Assembly: GCF_013372105.1 (NCBI RefSeq) | Contig: NZ_CP053825.1 | Coordinates: 992,001 to 1,056,000, forward strand | DNA length: 64,000 nucleotides | Reading direction: 5' to 3' | DNA from: Campylobacter armoricus | GTDB lineage: Bacteria > Campylobacterota > Campylobacteria > Campylobacterales > Campylobacteraceae | Shown here: one piece after another, positions 17,912 through 27,125 of the stretch | Layout of the letters: each line of letters begins with the position of its first letter | Numbering within the stretch: position 1 is the first letter of the stretch | Notes under the pieces: generated by a model | What the model was told of the DNA's origin: nothing | The model's input: only the letters and a program-made list of their open reading frames with translations | Databases searched by the model: none | Translations under genes and position numbers: made by a program

Positions 17912-19084
17912 TCACTTAATTGTAGGAGCTTTGTATGCTAAAAAAACAAAAATATTTAATAATATAGCTACTGCAATTAAAACAACAAAACCTAAAACAA
18001 AATTTCCAAATTTATCATGAAGTAATCCTATAATCCAAGGTGCTTGAGCTGCTATTAAATACCCTATTCCTTGTGACATAGCAGAAAGTTTTGCTGCTAT
18101 AATAGAATTTGAACTTTTCATAGCAATAAATAACAAGGATATAGTAAAAACTCCACTAGAAGCACATCCTAAAAAAATAGCCGCTAAAAACAATATTGCT
18201 TTTATATTGCAAAGAAAAATTAACACAAAACTTAAAAGATATAAAAAACCTAATGTAATTATTGCAAAACTCTTAGCATGAAATCTAAGTTTTCCTAAAA
18301 GTATTGGTAGCAAAAATGCCACTGGCATTCCTACAACTTGAGATAATAATAAAATATTAGATCCAAAATCTATTCCAAAGCCCTTTTCACTAATCATTAC
18401 ACTAAGCCAAGCAAAAAGACTATAAGATAAAAAACTTTGCAAACCCATTACAATAGTAACTTTCCAAGCTGTTAAATTTAAAAATATATTTATATTATCC
18501 ATACTTTTATTTTTAGAACGAAATAATCTTTTATTTTTTAAATGTGGAAAATAAAAAAATAAAGCAATTAAAGCTAAAATAATCCAAAAAAACATAGCTT
18601 GAGGAACATCAAAAATTTTAAGTAAAGGCAAAGATAAAGCCACACCTGCGATAGATGATACACCAATAATAGAACCATATAAACCCATTATTTTATAGGC
18701 TTTAGATGAAAATTTTTCTTTAATAAAAGAAGGTAGCAAAACATTAGCTATGGCAATACCCCCACCGATTAAAAAAACCCCAAAAAATAAACCTATATTT
18801 CCACCATAACTTCTAACAATTTCACCAAAAGCAATTAAAATTAAAGCGAAAAATAAAGCTCTAATCTGCGAAAAATATGCTACAAAAAAAGATATAAGCC
18901 CAAAAGCTATTAATGGTAAAGTAGTTAGCATACCCACTAAAGTGGAATTAATCTTATAATATTCTTGAATATGCTCTACCATAGGTCCTATAGAAGTTAT
19001 AGGTGCTCTTAAATTTAAAGCAAGAGTGATTACAACTAAAATATTAATCCAAAAGAATTTTTTATATGAAAATTGAACAATCAT
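17912..19084 (-). CDS. MFS transporter, CynX/NimT-like
   Basis: The 390 residues have about 12 hydrophobic segments. The opening NLRAPITSIGPMVEHIQEYY is characteristic of the CynX/NimT (cyanate permease-like) branch of the major facilitator superfamily, located in the inner membrane. The substrate cannot be named: this branch includes cyanate and 2-nitroimidazole-associated members. Its ATG overlaps the stop of a 57-residue membrane protein gene upstream, so the two are coupled. Confidence 0.85.
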   Translation of the reverse strand: MIVQFSYKKFFWINILVVITLALNLRAPITSIGPMVEHIQEYYKINSTLVGMLTTLPLIAFGLISFFVAYFSQIRALFFALILIAFGEIVRSYGGNIGLFFGVFLIGGGIAIANVLLPSFIKEKFSSKAYKIMGLYGSIIGVSSIAGVALSLPLLKIFDVPQAMFFWIILALIALFFYFPHLKNKRLFRSKNKSMDNINIFLNLTAWKVTIVMGLQSFLSYSLFAWLSVMISEKGFGIDFGSNILLLSQVVGMPVAFLLPILLGKLRFHAKSFAIITLGFLYLLSFVLIFLCNIKAILFLAAIFLGCASSGVFTISLLFIAMKSSNSIIAAKLSAMSQGIGYLIAAQAPWIIGLLHDKFGNFVLGFVVLIAVAILLNIFVFLAYKAPTIK

Positions 19085-19254
19085 AATTCTTTTTGATTTA
19101 AAATATTTTCAAGATATTTTTGTCTATCATGATTAGTATCTTTTTGTTCTATTTGTTTTTGAGCTTTTATTGTATCATTTTCCTTGGAAAAGTAAATATA
19201 ATCAATAATAAAAATAAAAGATATAATTACAATCAAAGGTATTAAAAAAATCAT
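19081..19254 (-). CDS. Small single-pass membrane protein, 57 residues, coupled to the MFS gene
   Basis: From ATG 19254 the frame reads 57 codons to TGA at 19083-19081. The stop overlaps the transporter's start codon (ATGA). Residues 2-22 (IFLIPLIVIISFIFIIDYIY) form one transmembrane helix with few charges before it, and residues 24-57 are a polar, Gln/Lys/Asp-rich tail. I do not recognise a family. The coupling is the main support that it is real, and it may help assembly or stability of the transporter. Confidence 0.65.
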   Translation of the reverse strand: MIFLIPLIVIISFIFIIDYIYFSKENDTIKAQKQIEQKDTNHDRQKYLENILNQKEL

Positions 19255-19283
19255 ATTTTAATCTTATATTAGAGTTTTTACTT

Positions 19284-19325
19284 AATCAATTAAAACGCTA
19301 GATAATTTTAGCGTTTTAATTGATT
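19284..19325 (-). terminator. Strong hairpin at the 3' end of flgG
   Basis: A perfect 17-bp stem (19284-19300 with 19309-19325) has an 8-base loop. The 5' arm on the minus strand is formed by the last codons of flgG plus part of its stop codon. There is no long U run after it, so it may end or protect the flgG2-flgG transcript. Confidence 0.7.
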
Positions 19326-20102
19326 TACTATTCCAAGCATATCATCACTTGTAGTGATAGCTTTCGAACCTGCCTCATAGGCTCTTTGTCCTGTGATTAA
19401 ATCAGTCATTTCTTCAACAAGTTGCACATTGCTAAGTTCAACAAAACCATGCTTTATAGGAGAAAAACCATTTTCACCCGCAATACCTGCAATAGGTGCT
19501 CCACTTGCATCAGTTTCTACTAAAAGATTATCCCCAAGTGCGTGCAATCCTGCTGGATTGATAAAATTTACAAGTTCAATTTGACCTATTTGAGTTTCAG
19601 CGGTATTTCCTGGTTGTATCACAGAAATAGTTCCATCACTCGCAACATTTATAGCAGTTGCATCTTCTGGTATGGTCATTTCAGGTAAAAGTCTATAACC
19701 ATCTGAATTTACTATATTTCCTTCTGCATCTTTTGTAAATTGACCATTTCTAGTATAAGCTATAGTGCCATCAGGCATTTGAATTTGGAAAAATCCATTA
19801 TTCCCAGCAATTGCCATATCAAGACCTGCAGTAGAAGTTTGTTTTAAACTACCCTCACTAAAAATTTTACTTATAGCAGTAACTCTTGAGCCAAGACCTA
19901 CTTCTATACCACTTGGATGTTTGGTTGTACTTGAAGTTGAAGTACCTGCGTATTTCATAGTTTGATACATCAAATCTGCAAATTCCGCACGAGATTTTTT
20001 ATAACCAACTGTATTTACATTTGAAATATTATTTGATGTTACATCAATTTGAGTTTGCTGTGATACCATCCCTGATGCTGCTGTATATAATGATCTTAAC
20101 AT
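19308..20102 (-). CDS. flgG: Flagellar distal rod protein FlgG
   Basis: FlgG builds the distal rod crossing the periplasm. The 264 residues have the rod/hook N-terminal signature MLRSLYTAASGMVSQQTQIDVTSNNISNVNTVGYKK (positions 1-36) and the C-terminal helix LVEEMTDLITGQRAYEAGSKAI. In the middle are GNNGFFQIQMPDGTIAYTRNG and a YRLLPEMTIP segment. The length is standard. It lies 17 bases after flgG2 in the same transcript, which starts at a sigma-54 promoter. Confidence 0.96.
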   Translation of the reverse strand: MLRSLYTAASGMVSQQTQIDVTSNNISNVNTVGYKKSRAEFADLMYQTMKYAGTSTSSTTKHPSGIEVGLGSRVTAISKIFSEGSLKQTSTAGLDMAIAGNNGFFQIQMPDGTIAYTRNGQFTKDAEGNIVNSDGYRLLPEMTIPEDATAINVASDGTISVIQPGNTAETQIGQIELVNFINPAGLHALGDNLLVETDASGAPIAGIAGENGFSPIKHGFVELSNVQLVEEMTDLITGQRAYEAGSKAITTSDDMLGIVNQLKR

Positions 20103-20119
20103 TTTACCTATCCTTAGTT

Positions 20120-20929
20120 TTATTTAGTACTTGCTAATTTATTAATAGCTTCTTGATTTAAATCATCCATATGAGAAGTCATAACTTTTTGATACATCTC
20201 AACCATTCTATTTGCTTCTATCAAACCTACCATTTCTGTAACTGGATTTACATTAGAACCTTGAGTAAAACCTTGTTTTACAGCATTTGAATTTGGCAAG
20301 TCTCTAATTTTATTTAAATCAATCTTATACATATTATCGCCATCTTTTTGTAAATCTCTTAAATCATCTACTTGAGCTACAAATAATCTTGCGATATTTT
20401 GGTTAGAAGCACTTATTATTCCATTTTTATCGACATTTATAAAAGAGGTAGAATCCCCTATGCGTATGCCATCATTTTCTGGGTTGTTAAAATAATCACT
20501 ACTTAAAACCCTATAACCTTGACGATTTACTAAATATCCTTCTTCATCAAGTTGAAAATTTCCATCCTGACTTAATCTCACTTCTCCATTATTCGTTTTA
20601 ATGAGATAAAAAGTATCCTCGCGTGTTAATGCTAAATCTAAAGGATTATGTGTCATCTTCATCGAACCTACGCTAAAATTTGTATAAACATGATTCACCT
20701 GTGGAACTCTATCAATAGTTGTATTAACAAATCTTGCAGCATCTCTTGTATGATTTTGTATAGGCAACTCATCTTGAGTTTCTTTAAAAATCCTTTTAAA
20801 ATCTGCAATAACAACATTATCTCTTTTATAGCCACTTGTATTAACATTTGCTAAATTGTTTGTTACTACATCTAAACGATTAAATTGAGTAACCATAGCA
20901 CCTGTAGCTTGATAATAACCATTTTGCAT
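20120..20929 (-). CDS. flgG2: Flagellar rod protein FlgG2/FlgF
   Basis: A second rod/hook-family protein of 269 residues. The N terminus MQNGYYQATGAMVTQFNRLDVVTNNLANVNTSGYKR and the C-terminal GLIEANRMVEMYQKVMTSH match the proximal rod protein FlgF, called FlgG2 in Campylobacter. It would precede FlgG in rod assembly. Transcription begins at the GG-N10-GC promoter about 40 bases upstream. Confidence 0.92.
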   Translation of the reverse strand: MQNGYYQATGAMVTQFNRLDVVTNNLANVNTSGYKRDNVVIADFKRIFKETQDELPIQNHTRDAARFVNTTIDRVPQVNHVYTNFSVGSMKMTHNPLDLALTREDTFYLIKTNNGEVRLSQDGNFQLDEEGYLVNRQGYRVLSSDYFNNPENDGIRIGDSTSFINVDKNGIISASNQNIARLFVAQVDDLRDLQKDGDNMYKIDLNKIRDLPNSNAVKQGFTQGSNVNPVTEMVGLIEANRMVEMYQKVMTSHMDDLNQEAINKLASTK

Positions 20930-20967
20930 TATTTTTCCTATCTAAAATCTTAGTTTTGTCAATACAA

Positions 20968-20983
20968 AGCAATTTGTGTTCCA
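20968..20983 (-). promoter_or_regulatory. Sigma-54 (RpoN) promoter of flgG2-flgG
   Basis: The minus strand reads TGGAACACAAATTGCT. GG and GC are separated by exactly 10 bases, and the match to TGGCAC-N5-TTGCT is close (one mismatch, A for C in the -24 box). It lies 39 bases before the flgG2 ATG. Rod genes in Campylobacter are known RpoN targets. Confidence 0.85.
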
Positions 20984-21064
20984 AAATATTTTTATTTATT
21001 TTTAATTAAATTTTAGGCATAATAATTAGTTTTACACTATAAATTATAAATTCAAGGAGTAATC

Positions 21065-22942
21065 ATGGCTAATGAAACCAATATCCTAGAAGAGCTTTTT
21101 AAAGAAAATTCTAAAGATTATATCACATATGAAAAACTTGTCAAGTATTTGTCAAAACTTCCGAATGCAAATAGTGCTAAAAAAATCCGTGATTTAATGA
21201 ATAAATATAAAGTAGAATTAATTTCTTCAGCGGAAATTGCAAAAAAAAGAAATTTAGAAGAAGCAAAAAAACTTCAAGAAGAAAAACAAAAATTACAAGA
21301 TATAAGTTTAGAAAATGAATTTGATTTAGCCAATGAAAATGATTTACTTGAATGGAGTAGATCTGATTCTCCTGTAAGAATGTATTTAAGGGAAATGGGG
21401 CAAATTGCGCTTTTAAATAAAGACGAAGAAATTGAAATTTCTAAAAAAATTGAACTGGGTGAAGATATTATTATTGATGCATTTTGTTCAGTACCATATT
21501 TAATTGATTTTATTTTAGACTACAAAGAACCTTTAATCAATAGAGAAAGAAGAGTGAAAGAACTTTTTAAAAGTTTTGAAGATGATGAAAAAAATGATGA
21601 AGAAAAAAGCGATGAAGATATTGATAATGATGAAGAAGATGAAAATGAAGAAAATGGGAACTCCATCGAAAAAAAACCTAAAAAAATAAGTAAAAAAGAA
21701 GATGAAAGAACTCTTAAAGTTATAGAAAGTTTTAAAGCTTTGGAAAAAGCTAAAAAAGAATGGTTAAAAACCATATCTACTATTAACGCAGAAAAAAATG
21801 ATGATGAATTACTAGATAAGTTAATAATTGCTTTTAAGAAAAACATATTAAAAGAAAAATTAATGGATCTTGGTCCAACCTCAAAACTTATTTCCGAAAT
21901 TGCAAAGTCCATAGAAACAGCACTAAAAAGTGATGAAGAATTTGATAAAGAATTAAAGCGTTTGGAATACCGCTTACCAATGTTTTCAGAAGAATTAAAA
22001 CAAAGACACCAAGATATCTTAAAAGACATTACCAAACTTAGCAAAGAAGAAATTACAGAACGAGCATTAGAAACTACTATGGTTAGCACTTATATGGAGA
22101 TTAAAAAACTCATTCAAACCAAAGAGGCGAGCCAAAATTCCTTTGATTTAGGGAAAGATCAACTAAAAGAAATTTTAGAACAAATCAAACGAGGTAAAAA
22201 AATATCTGATGAAGCTAAAACTAGAATGGCAAAATCAAATTTACGCTTAGTTGTCAGCATTGCTAAAAGATACACAAATCGTGGGTTACCTTTTTTAGAT
22301 TTAATCCAAGAAGGCAATATAGGCTTGATGAAAGCTGTTGATAAATTTGAATATAAACGTGGTTATAAATTTTCAACTTATGCAACTTGGTGGATTAGAC
22401 AAGCTATCTCAAGAGCAATTGCTGATCAAGCAAGAACTATTAGAATTCCTATCCACATGATAGAAACGATTAATCAAATCAATAAAATCATTAGAGAATA
22501 TTTGCAAAAAGAAGGTAAAGAACCTGATGTAAGCATCATAGCAAAAGAAGTTGGACTTAGCATAGATAAAGTTAAACAAGTAATTAAAATTACCAAAGAA
22601 CCAATTTCACTTGAAGCTCCTATTAGCAACGAAGATGATGGTAAATTTGGAGATTTTGTAGAGGATAGAACCTCTATTTCACCTATGGACCATATTCTAA
22701 AAGATGATTTAAAAGAGCAAATAGATGAAGTGTTAGATCAATTAAACGATAGAGAAAAAGCTGTCATTAGAATGCGTTTTGGTTTGATGGATGATGAAAG
22801 CGATAGAACATTAGAAGAAATTGGCAAAGAGCTTAATGTTACAAGAGAAAGAGTAAGACAAATAGAAAGTTCTGCCATAAAAAAACTCAAACATCCAAAA
22901 GTTGGAAGAAAACTAAAAAATTATATAGAAGGATGGAAATAA
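21065..22942 (+). CDS. rpoD: RNA polymerase primary sigma factor (sigma-70)
   Basis: RpoD, 625 residues. Region 1.2 is [20 protein letters not shown] (102-121). An acidic low-complexity stretch occupies 171-200 in the non-conserved region. Regions 2.1-2.4 are [21 protein letters not shown] and [20 protein letters not shown]. Region 4.2 is [20 protein letters not shown]. It directs housekeeping transcription. A good ribosome binding site (AAGGAG) precedes the ATG. It diverges from the flagellar rod genes and ends at a hairpin shared with ppk. Confidence 0.97.
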   Translation: MANETNILEELFKENSKDYITYEKLVKYLSKLPNANSAKKIRDLMNKYKVELISSAEIAKKRNLEEAKKLQEEKQKLQDISLENEFDLANENDLLEWSRSDSPVRMYLREMGQIALLNKDEEIEISKKIELGEDIIIDAFCSVPYLIDFILDYKEPLINRERRVKELFKSFEDDEKNDEEKSDEDIDNDEEDENEENGNSIEKKPKKISKKEDERTLKVIESFKALEKAKKEWLKTISTINAEKNDDELLDKLIIAFKKNILKEKLMDLGPTSKLISEIAKSIETALKSDEEFDKELKRLEYRLPMFSEELKQRHQDILKDITKLSKEEITERALETTMVSTYMEIKKLIQTKEASQNSFDLGKDQLKEILEQIKRGKKISDEAKTRMAKSNLRLVVSIAKRYTNRGLPFLDLIQEGNIGLMKAVDKFEYKRGYKFSTYATWWIRQAISRAIADQARTIRIPIHMIETINQINKIIREYLQKEGKEPDVSIIAKEVGLSIDKVKQVIKITKEPISLEAPISNEDDGKFGDFVEDRTSISPMDHILKDDLKEQIDEVLDQLNDREKAVIRMRFGLMDDESDRTLEEIGKELNVTRERVRQIESSAIKKLKHPKVGRKLKNYIEGWK

Positions 22943-22966
22943 TCCTTGTTTTACAAACAAGGATTA
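22940..22966. terminator. Bidirectional terminator between rpoD and ppk
   Basis: A perfect 12-bp stem (22940-22951 with 22955-22966) has CCTTGTTT/AAACAAGG at its core and a three-base loop. The rpoD stop codon and the ppk stop codon both lie in the stem. Confidence 0.75.
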
Positions 22967-25057
22967 ACTATCTCTAAAAAGTTTTGTTGCTAAATGCGTT
23001 GCCCTGCTATGATCAGTATCTTTTTTCAAAGTGTTAAAAATTCTACCAATATACTCTTCTAAAATTTGTTGAGAATTACTAATCTTTTCTTCATCTTTTA
23101 AACTAATTTTACGATACCTTCCTTCATTATCAAGCTCATAAGCTAAATCATTATCACTTAATTGTAATTTTAAAATTTGAGCTAATTTTGCACGAGAATG
23201 CTCATCAAATATAGGAGTCATCAACTCTAGTCTTCTTTCTAAATTTCTTGGCATCCAATCAGCACTTGATATAAAATAATTTGGTGCTGTATGCTTAAAA
23301 TATAAAATTCTAGCATGCTCTAAATATTTTCCTACTATACTTCTAACCTTTATATTTTCACTATATCCTTTTACCCCGGGTCTTAAACAACAAATTCCTC
23401 TTACAATGAGTTCAATTTTTACACCCTTATTTGAGGCTTCATATAAAGCCTTAATTACATCTCCATCTACCAAAGCGTTCATTTTGGCTATGATTACCCC
23501 ATCTTTTCCATAACTTGCTTCAGTAGCTATCATATCTAAAATTCTCTCTTTGATTTGTTTTGGACTCATCGATAAAGTCTTTAAGCGACGGCTTTTGCTA
23601 TATCCTGAAAGTATATGAAAAAAAGTTGTTGTGTCTTGAGAATATTCTTCTTTAGAAGTAAAATAACTCACATCGGTATAAATTTTTGCCGAGCTTGCAT
23701 TATAATTTCCTGTGCTAAGGTGATTATAAATTTTTAACTTTTCCCCTTCTTTTCTTATAACTTGAGCAACTTTTGCATGCACTTTAAAACCAGTAATCCC
23801 ATATATAACATGTGCCCCTGCATTTTCTAATGATTTTGCCCAGTGTAAGTTATTTTCCTCATCAAAACGTGCCTTTAACTCTACCATTACAGTCACTTGC
23901 TTGCCATCACTTGCTGCATCAATTAAAGCTTGAACTATGTTTGAATTTTTTTCTACCCTGTAAAGAGTCATTCTTATAGAAACAACCTTAGGATCTTTAC
24001 TTGCTTCTTTGATAAATTGATACACAGGTTCAAAACTCTCATAAGGCTGTATAGCCAATATATCTTGTTTATCAATTGCGCTAAAAATAGATACATTATC
24101 CCCAAAAGGTGGTAGAATTTTTGGTGTATATACAGGATTTAACAAATGCGTAAATTCTTTATTGGAAATGATTTGCCATAATGAAGGTAAATTTAAAAGT
24201 ATGCTATACTCATAAATATCTTTATGAAAAATATTCATATGAGAACTTAAAAATTCAATCAACTGATCATCTGCACCTTTTTCTATTTGTAAGCGTATAA
24301 AAGCACCTTTTCTACGAAGCTTTAAACCCTGCTCTAAAATCAACATAAAATCATCAGCTTCCTCTTCTTCTATTTCCATATCCGCATTTCTAGTTACTCT
24401 AAAAGCAGCCGAAGATAAAAGCTTATAGCCTGGAAAAATATGCTCTGTATGATGACGCACTATACTTTCTATAGGCACATAAATGTTAGAACTTACTTGA
24501 TAAAATCTTGGTAAAACCCTAGGTATGCGTATCATACCAAATTTTAAAAGATCAGGATGCATAGGATCACAAAGCTTCACTGCCAAAGAAAAAGAAAGAT
24601 TATTTAAATGCGGAAAAGGATGGGTTGCATCAACAGCAATAGGCACTATCACAGGAAAAATATTAGAAAAAAAATGCTCATTACATTGTTGTTTTAAATC
24701 CTCATCAAGCTCTTCATAAGATCGAATAAATAAATTCTCTTTTTCTAAATCTTGAGTTATCTTAGTAAAATATTGTTCTACTACATATTTTTCTTCATGT
24801 AAATAATTTCTAATAGCCTTAAGTTGAGCTAAAGGCGACATTTCATCATTACTTGCCGTGCTTATCCCTGCTACAAAAAGCTGTTTTAAACCAGCCACTC
24901 TTATCATATAAAATTCATCTAAATTAGTACAATATATAGCAATAAATTTAAGTTTTTCAAGCAAAGGAAGATCTTTAGAGCATTGATCTAAAACACGGGA
25001 ATTAAATGCAAGCCAAGAAAGTTCTCTATTGATATACATTGATGGTTGAATTTGCAT
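22964..25057 (-). CDS. ppk: Polyphosphate kinase 1
   Basis: PPK1 polymerises the terminal phosphate of ATP into polyphosphate and is important for stress survival in Campylobacter. The 697 residues start [18 protein letters not shown], the PPK N domain. The autophosphorylated His lies in [29 protein letters not shown] and [17 protein letters not shown] are the C-domain signatures. Length is normal. The 297-base stretch after dnaQ separates it from the upstream minus-strand genes and should hold its promoter. Confidence 0.97.
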   Translation of the reverse strand: MQIQPSMYINRELSWLAFNSRVLDQCSKDLPLLEKLKFIAIYCTNLDEFYMIRVAGLKQLFVAGISTASNDEMSPLAQLKAIRNYLHEEKYVVEQYFTKITQDLEKENLFIRSYEELDEDLKQQCNEHFFSNIFPVIVPIAVDATHPFPHLNNLSFSLAVKLCDPMHPDLLKFGMIRIPRVLPRFYQVSSNIYVPIESIVRHHTEHIFPGYKLLSSAAFRVTRNADMEIEEEEADDFMLILEQGLKLRRKGAFIRLQIEKGADDQLIEFLSSHMNIFHKDIYEYSILLNLPSLWQIISNKEFTHLLNPVYTPKILPPFGDNVSIFSAIDKQDILAIQPYESFEPVYQFIKEASKDPKVVSIRMTLYRVEKNSNIVQALIDAASDGKQVTVMVELKARFDEENNLHWAKSLENAGAHVIYGITGFKVHAKVAQVIRKEGEKLKIYNHLSTGNYNASSAKIYTDVSYFTSKEEYSQDTTTFFHILSGYSKSRRLKTLSMSPKQIKERILDMIATEASYGKDGVIIAKMNALVDGDVIKALYEASNKGVKIELIVRGICCLRPGVKGYSENIKVRSIVGKYLEHARILYFKHTAPNYFISSADWMPRNLERRLELMTPIFDEHSRAKLAQILKLQLSDNDLAYELDNEGRYRKISLKDEEKISNSQQILEEYIGRIFNTLKKDTDHSRATHLATKLFRDS

Positions 25058-25354
25058 AATAACCTACCTTATTTTATAATATCTATATTTTAATATTTCT
25101 TTTATTAAAATTTATTTTATTTTTGTATGCTAGATAAATTAAATCACACAAAGCATCAATTTAAATTAGTTTTATGATAGAACAATTATTTCAAAAATGA
25201 TTAAACAACTACAAAGCTAAAAGATTGTTTTTTTACCAAAATCCCTCCCCAGCTTTTAGAATTTTTTCATATTGAATAAAATTAGTTTATCACAAGCTCT
25301 TGCTCTTATTAAATTTTTGTGATTATATTTAAATATAAAAATAAATATGAAAAA
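25058..25354. other. 297-base intergenic region between ppk and the dnaQ-like gene
   Basis: Very AT-rich, with one GC-richer patch (25242-25252; minus strand GGGGAGGG) inside a 7-bp stem: CTAAAAG/CTTTTAG at 25219-25225 and 25252-25258. On the minus strand a 19-codon open stretch (25260-25201) carries SKSWGGILVKKQSFSFVVV; the nearest ATG is out of frame by one base at an A6 run. A 16-codon frame at 25127-25177 on the plus strand has no ribosome binding site. I cannot call a gene. A small RNA or a gene remnant is possible. Confidence 0.4.
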
Positions 25355-26119
25355 TTATTTTTTTATTTGATTTTTAGCTTGTTTGCTAAAATGTAACAAT
25401 TCTTCAGTGGTTTTTATATAAAAAGGAACTTTTTTAAGACAATATTTTAAAATTTCACTTGCAGCCAAAGCATCATTTAAAGCCCTATGATGCTTACTTT
25501 CAATACACAAAAGCTCTTTTAAAGCATCAAGGCCATATTTAGGACTTTCGATACATTTTTTAGCCAAATCAATAGTACATAATCTTCTATTTAAAAGCAC
25601 CCCAAAATTATTTTCATGCATAACTTTAGATATAAAATGATAATCAAAACGCACATTATGTGCTACAAAAATACTATCTTTTAAAAACAATTTAAATTCA
25701 CTTAAAACATTCTTTAAAGATGGTGCATTTTTAACCATATCTAAGCTAATTCCGGTTAGTTCTGTAATATTTTCAGGTATGCTTTCTACTTTTATAAAAC
25801 TTTCAAATCTATCAATTTCTCTAAAATTTTGAATTTTCACCGCACCTATTTCTAAAATTTGACCACTTTTAATCCCACCAGTACTCTCAATATCTACTAC
25901 ACAAAAAATTTCATCTTTTATTTTTGTATTTTTACTTTTTAAACACAAGCAATTTTGTGCATTAAGCTCCACCCCAAGTCCTAAAAGTTCAAAAATATAC
26001 AAATCAAAATCATAATGATTTAGCTCTTCTATTTTTGCAAGTTCTTTTAAAACCCAAGGAAATGGTTTGTTTTCTTTGCTTAACTTGATGATTAAATCAT
26101 CGATTTGTTGTTGGCTCAA
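25355..26119 (-). CDS. DnaQ/PolC-type 3'-5' exonuclease
   Basis: An exonuclease of the DEDDh family, probably the proofreading epsilon-like activity. Of 254 residues, FCVVDIESTGG (Exo I with Asp and Glu), FVAHNVRFDYHFI (Exo II) and HRALNDALAASEIL (Exo III with His and Asp) give all catalytic positions. The first 75 residues are an N-terminal extension not seen in E. coli DnaQ. It overlaps the end of rpe by four bases. Confidence 0.9.
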   Translation of the reverse strand: MSQQQIDDLIIKLSKENKPFPWVLKELAKIEELNHYDFDLYIFELLGLGVELNAQNCLCLKSKNTKIKDEIFCVVDIESTGGIKSGQILEIGAVKIQNFREIDRFESFIKVESIPENITELTGISLDMVKNAPSLKNVLSEFKLFLKDSIFVAHNVRFDYHFISKVMHENNFGVLLNRRLCTIDLAKKCIESPKYGLDALKELLCIESKHHRALNDALAASEILKYCLKKVPFYIKTTEELLHFSKQAKNQIKK

Positions 26120-26763
26120 AATTCAAGCTTTAAAGAATTAATTGCTGTTTTTTTATCTTGTGAAGAAAAAATATAACTACCTGCGACTAAAATATCAGCT
26201 CCTGCTTCATCTAAATCAGGTGCATTTAAGCCATTTACCCCACCATCAACTTCTATAAAAACTTTAAGATTTTTTTTATCTATTATTTCTCTTAATTGAC
26301 GGATTTTATCATACACCAAAGGTAAAAAACTTTGCCCACCAAAGCCTGGATTAACACTCATTAAAAGCACCATATCTACAAATTCTAAAATATGCTCTAT
26401 GCTCGAAACTGGAGTATGTGGATTTAAAACAATAGCAGGGTGAATACCATTTTTTCTTATATACTCACACACTCTAATAGGATGATTTTCAGCTTCCAAA
26501 TGAAAGCTAATAAATTTTGGCTTTACTGGGATAAATAAATCTACAAAACTACTTACATTATACACCATTAAATGCACATCTAAAGGTATGGAGGTGATTT
26601 TTGAAATATTTTCAACCACACAAGGTCCAAAAGTAAGATTTGGTACAAAATGCCCATCCATCACATCAATATGCAACAAATCAGCCCCTGCTTGAGATAT
26701 TTCTTTAATCTCATTTTCTAAATTTAAAAAATTTGCAGACAATAAACTTGGTGCTACATACAT
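26116..26763 (-). CDS. rpe: Ribulose-phosphate 3-epimerase
   Basis: Rpe interconverts ribulose 5-phosphate and xylulose 5-phosphate. The 215 residues form a TIM barrel with VAPSLLSANFLNLENEI, LLHIDVMDGHFVPNLTFGP (metal-site His and Asp), LMSVNPGFGGQSF and FIEVDGGVNGLNAPDL. It lacks no expected block. It is divergent from rpmB and coupled to the exonuclease gene. Confidence 0.97.
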   Translation of the reverse strand: MYVAPSLLSANFLNLENEIKEISQAGADLLHIDVMDGHFVPNLTFGPCVVENISKITSIPLDVHLMVYNVSSFVDLFIPVKPKFISFHLEAENHPIRVCEYIRKNGIHPAIVLNPHTPVSSIEHILEFVDMVLLMSVNPGFGGQSFLPLVYDKIRQLREIIDKKNLKVFIEVDGGVNGLNAPDLDEAGADILVAGSYIFSSQDKKTAINSLKLEF

Positions 26764-26865
26764 TATATCTCTCCAATAAAATAAAAAATAATTCTATCAT
26801 ACTTATTATCAAAATTTCTTTATATAATTTTTAATAATATTTGATTTTTTTAAGCTTGCTTTAGA

Positions 26866-26871
26866 TATAAT
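26866..26871 (+). promoter_or_regulatory. -10 box upstream of rpmB
   Basis: A consensus TATAAT lies 35 bases before the rpmB ATG with T-rich DNA upstream (TTGATT at 26841-26846, spacing 19). It probably drives rpmB and the channel-like gene after it. Confidence 0.6.
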
Positions 26872-26905
26872 GCTAAAAATTATTTTTATTTCATAAGGAA
26901 AATTT

Positions 26906-27100
26906 ATGTCAAGAATTTGCCAAATCACTGGAAAAGGACCTATGGTAGGTAATAATGTTAGTCATGCTAACAATAAAACAAAAAGACGCTTTTTGCCAAA
27001 TTTAAGAACAGTTCGTATTACTTTAGAAGATGGAACTACTAGAAAAGTTAGAGTTGCTGCTTCGACTTTAAGAACACTTAAAAAACAAAGTAGCAAATAA
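26906..27100 (+). CDS. rpmB: 50S ribosomal protein L28
   Basis: Full-length L28 of 64 residues: [29 protein letters not shown] and the [12 protein letters not shown] tail are diagnostic. Only one N-terminal Cys is visible (RICQITGKG), so it may not hold the zinc seen in four-Cys forms. The channel-like gene follows after 25 bases. Confidence 0.97.
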   Translation: MSRICQITGKGPMVGNNVSHANNKTKRRFLPNLRTVRITLEDGTTRKVRVAASTLRTLKKQSSK

Positions 27101-27125
27101 TCCTTAATGTAAAAGAGGAATTGTT

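Noticed and set aside
21571..21665. Acidic low-complexity stretch in rpoD as an inserted domain
   Set aside because: The non-conserved region of sigma-70 is commonly long and acidic in this bacterial group. Flanking regions 1.2 and 2 are intact.
21520..22089. 189-codon minus-strand frame opposite rpoD
   Set aside because: It lies fully inside rpoD, and the serine-rich runs are the antisense of Glu/Lys/Asp-rich codons.
25127..25177. 16-codon plus-strand frame in the ppk upstream gap
   Set aside because: It has no ribosome binding site and a length easily reached by chance.
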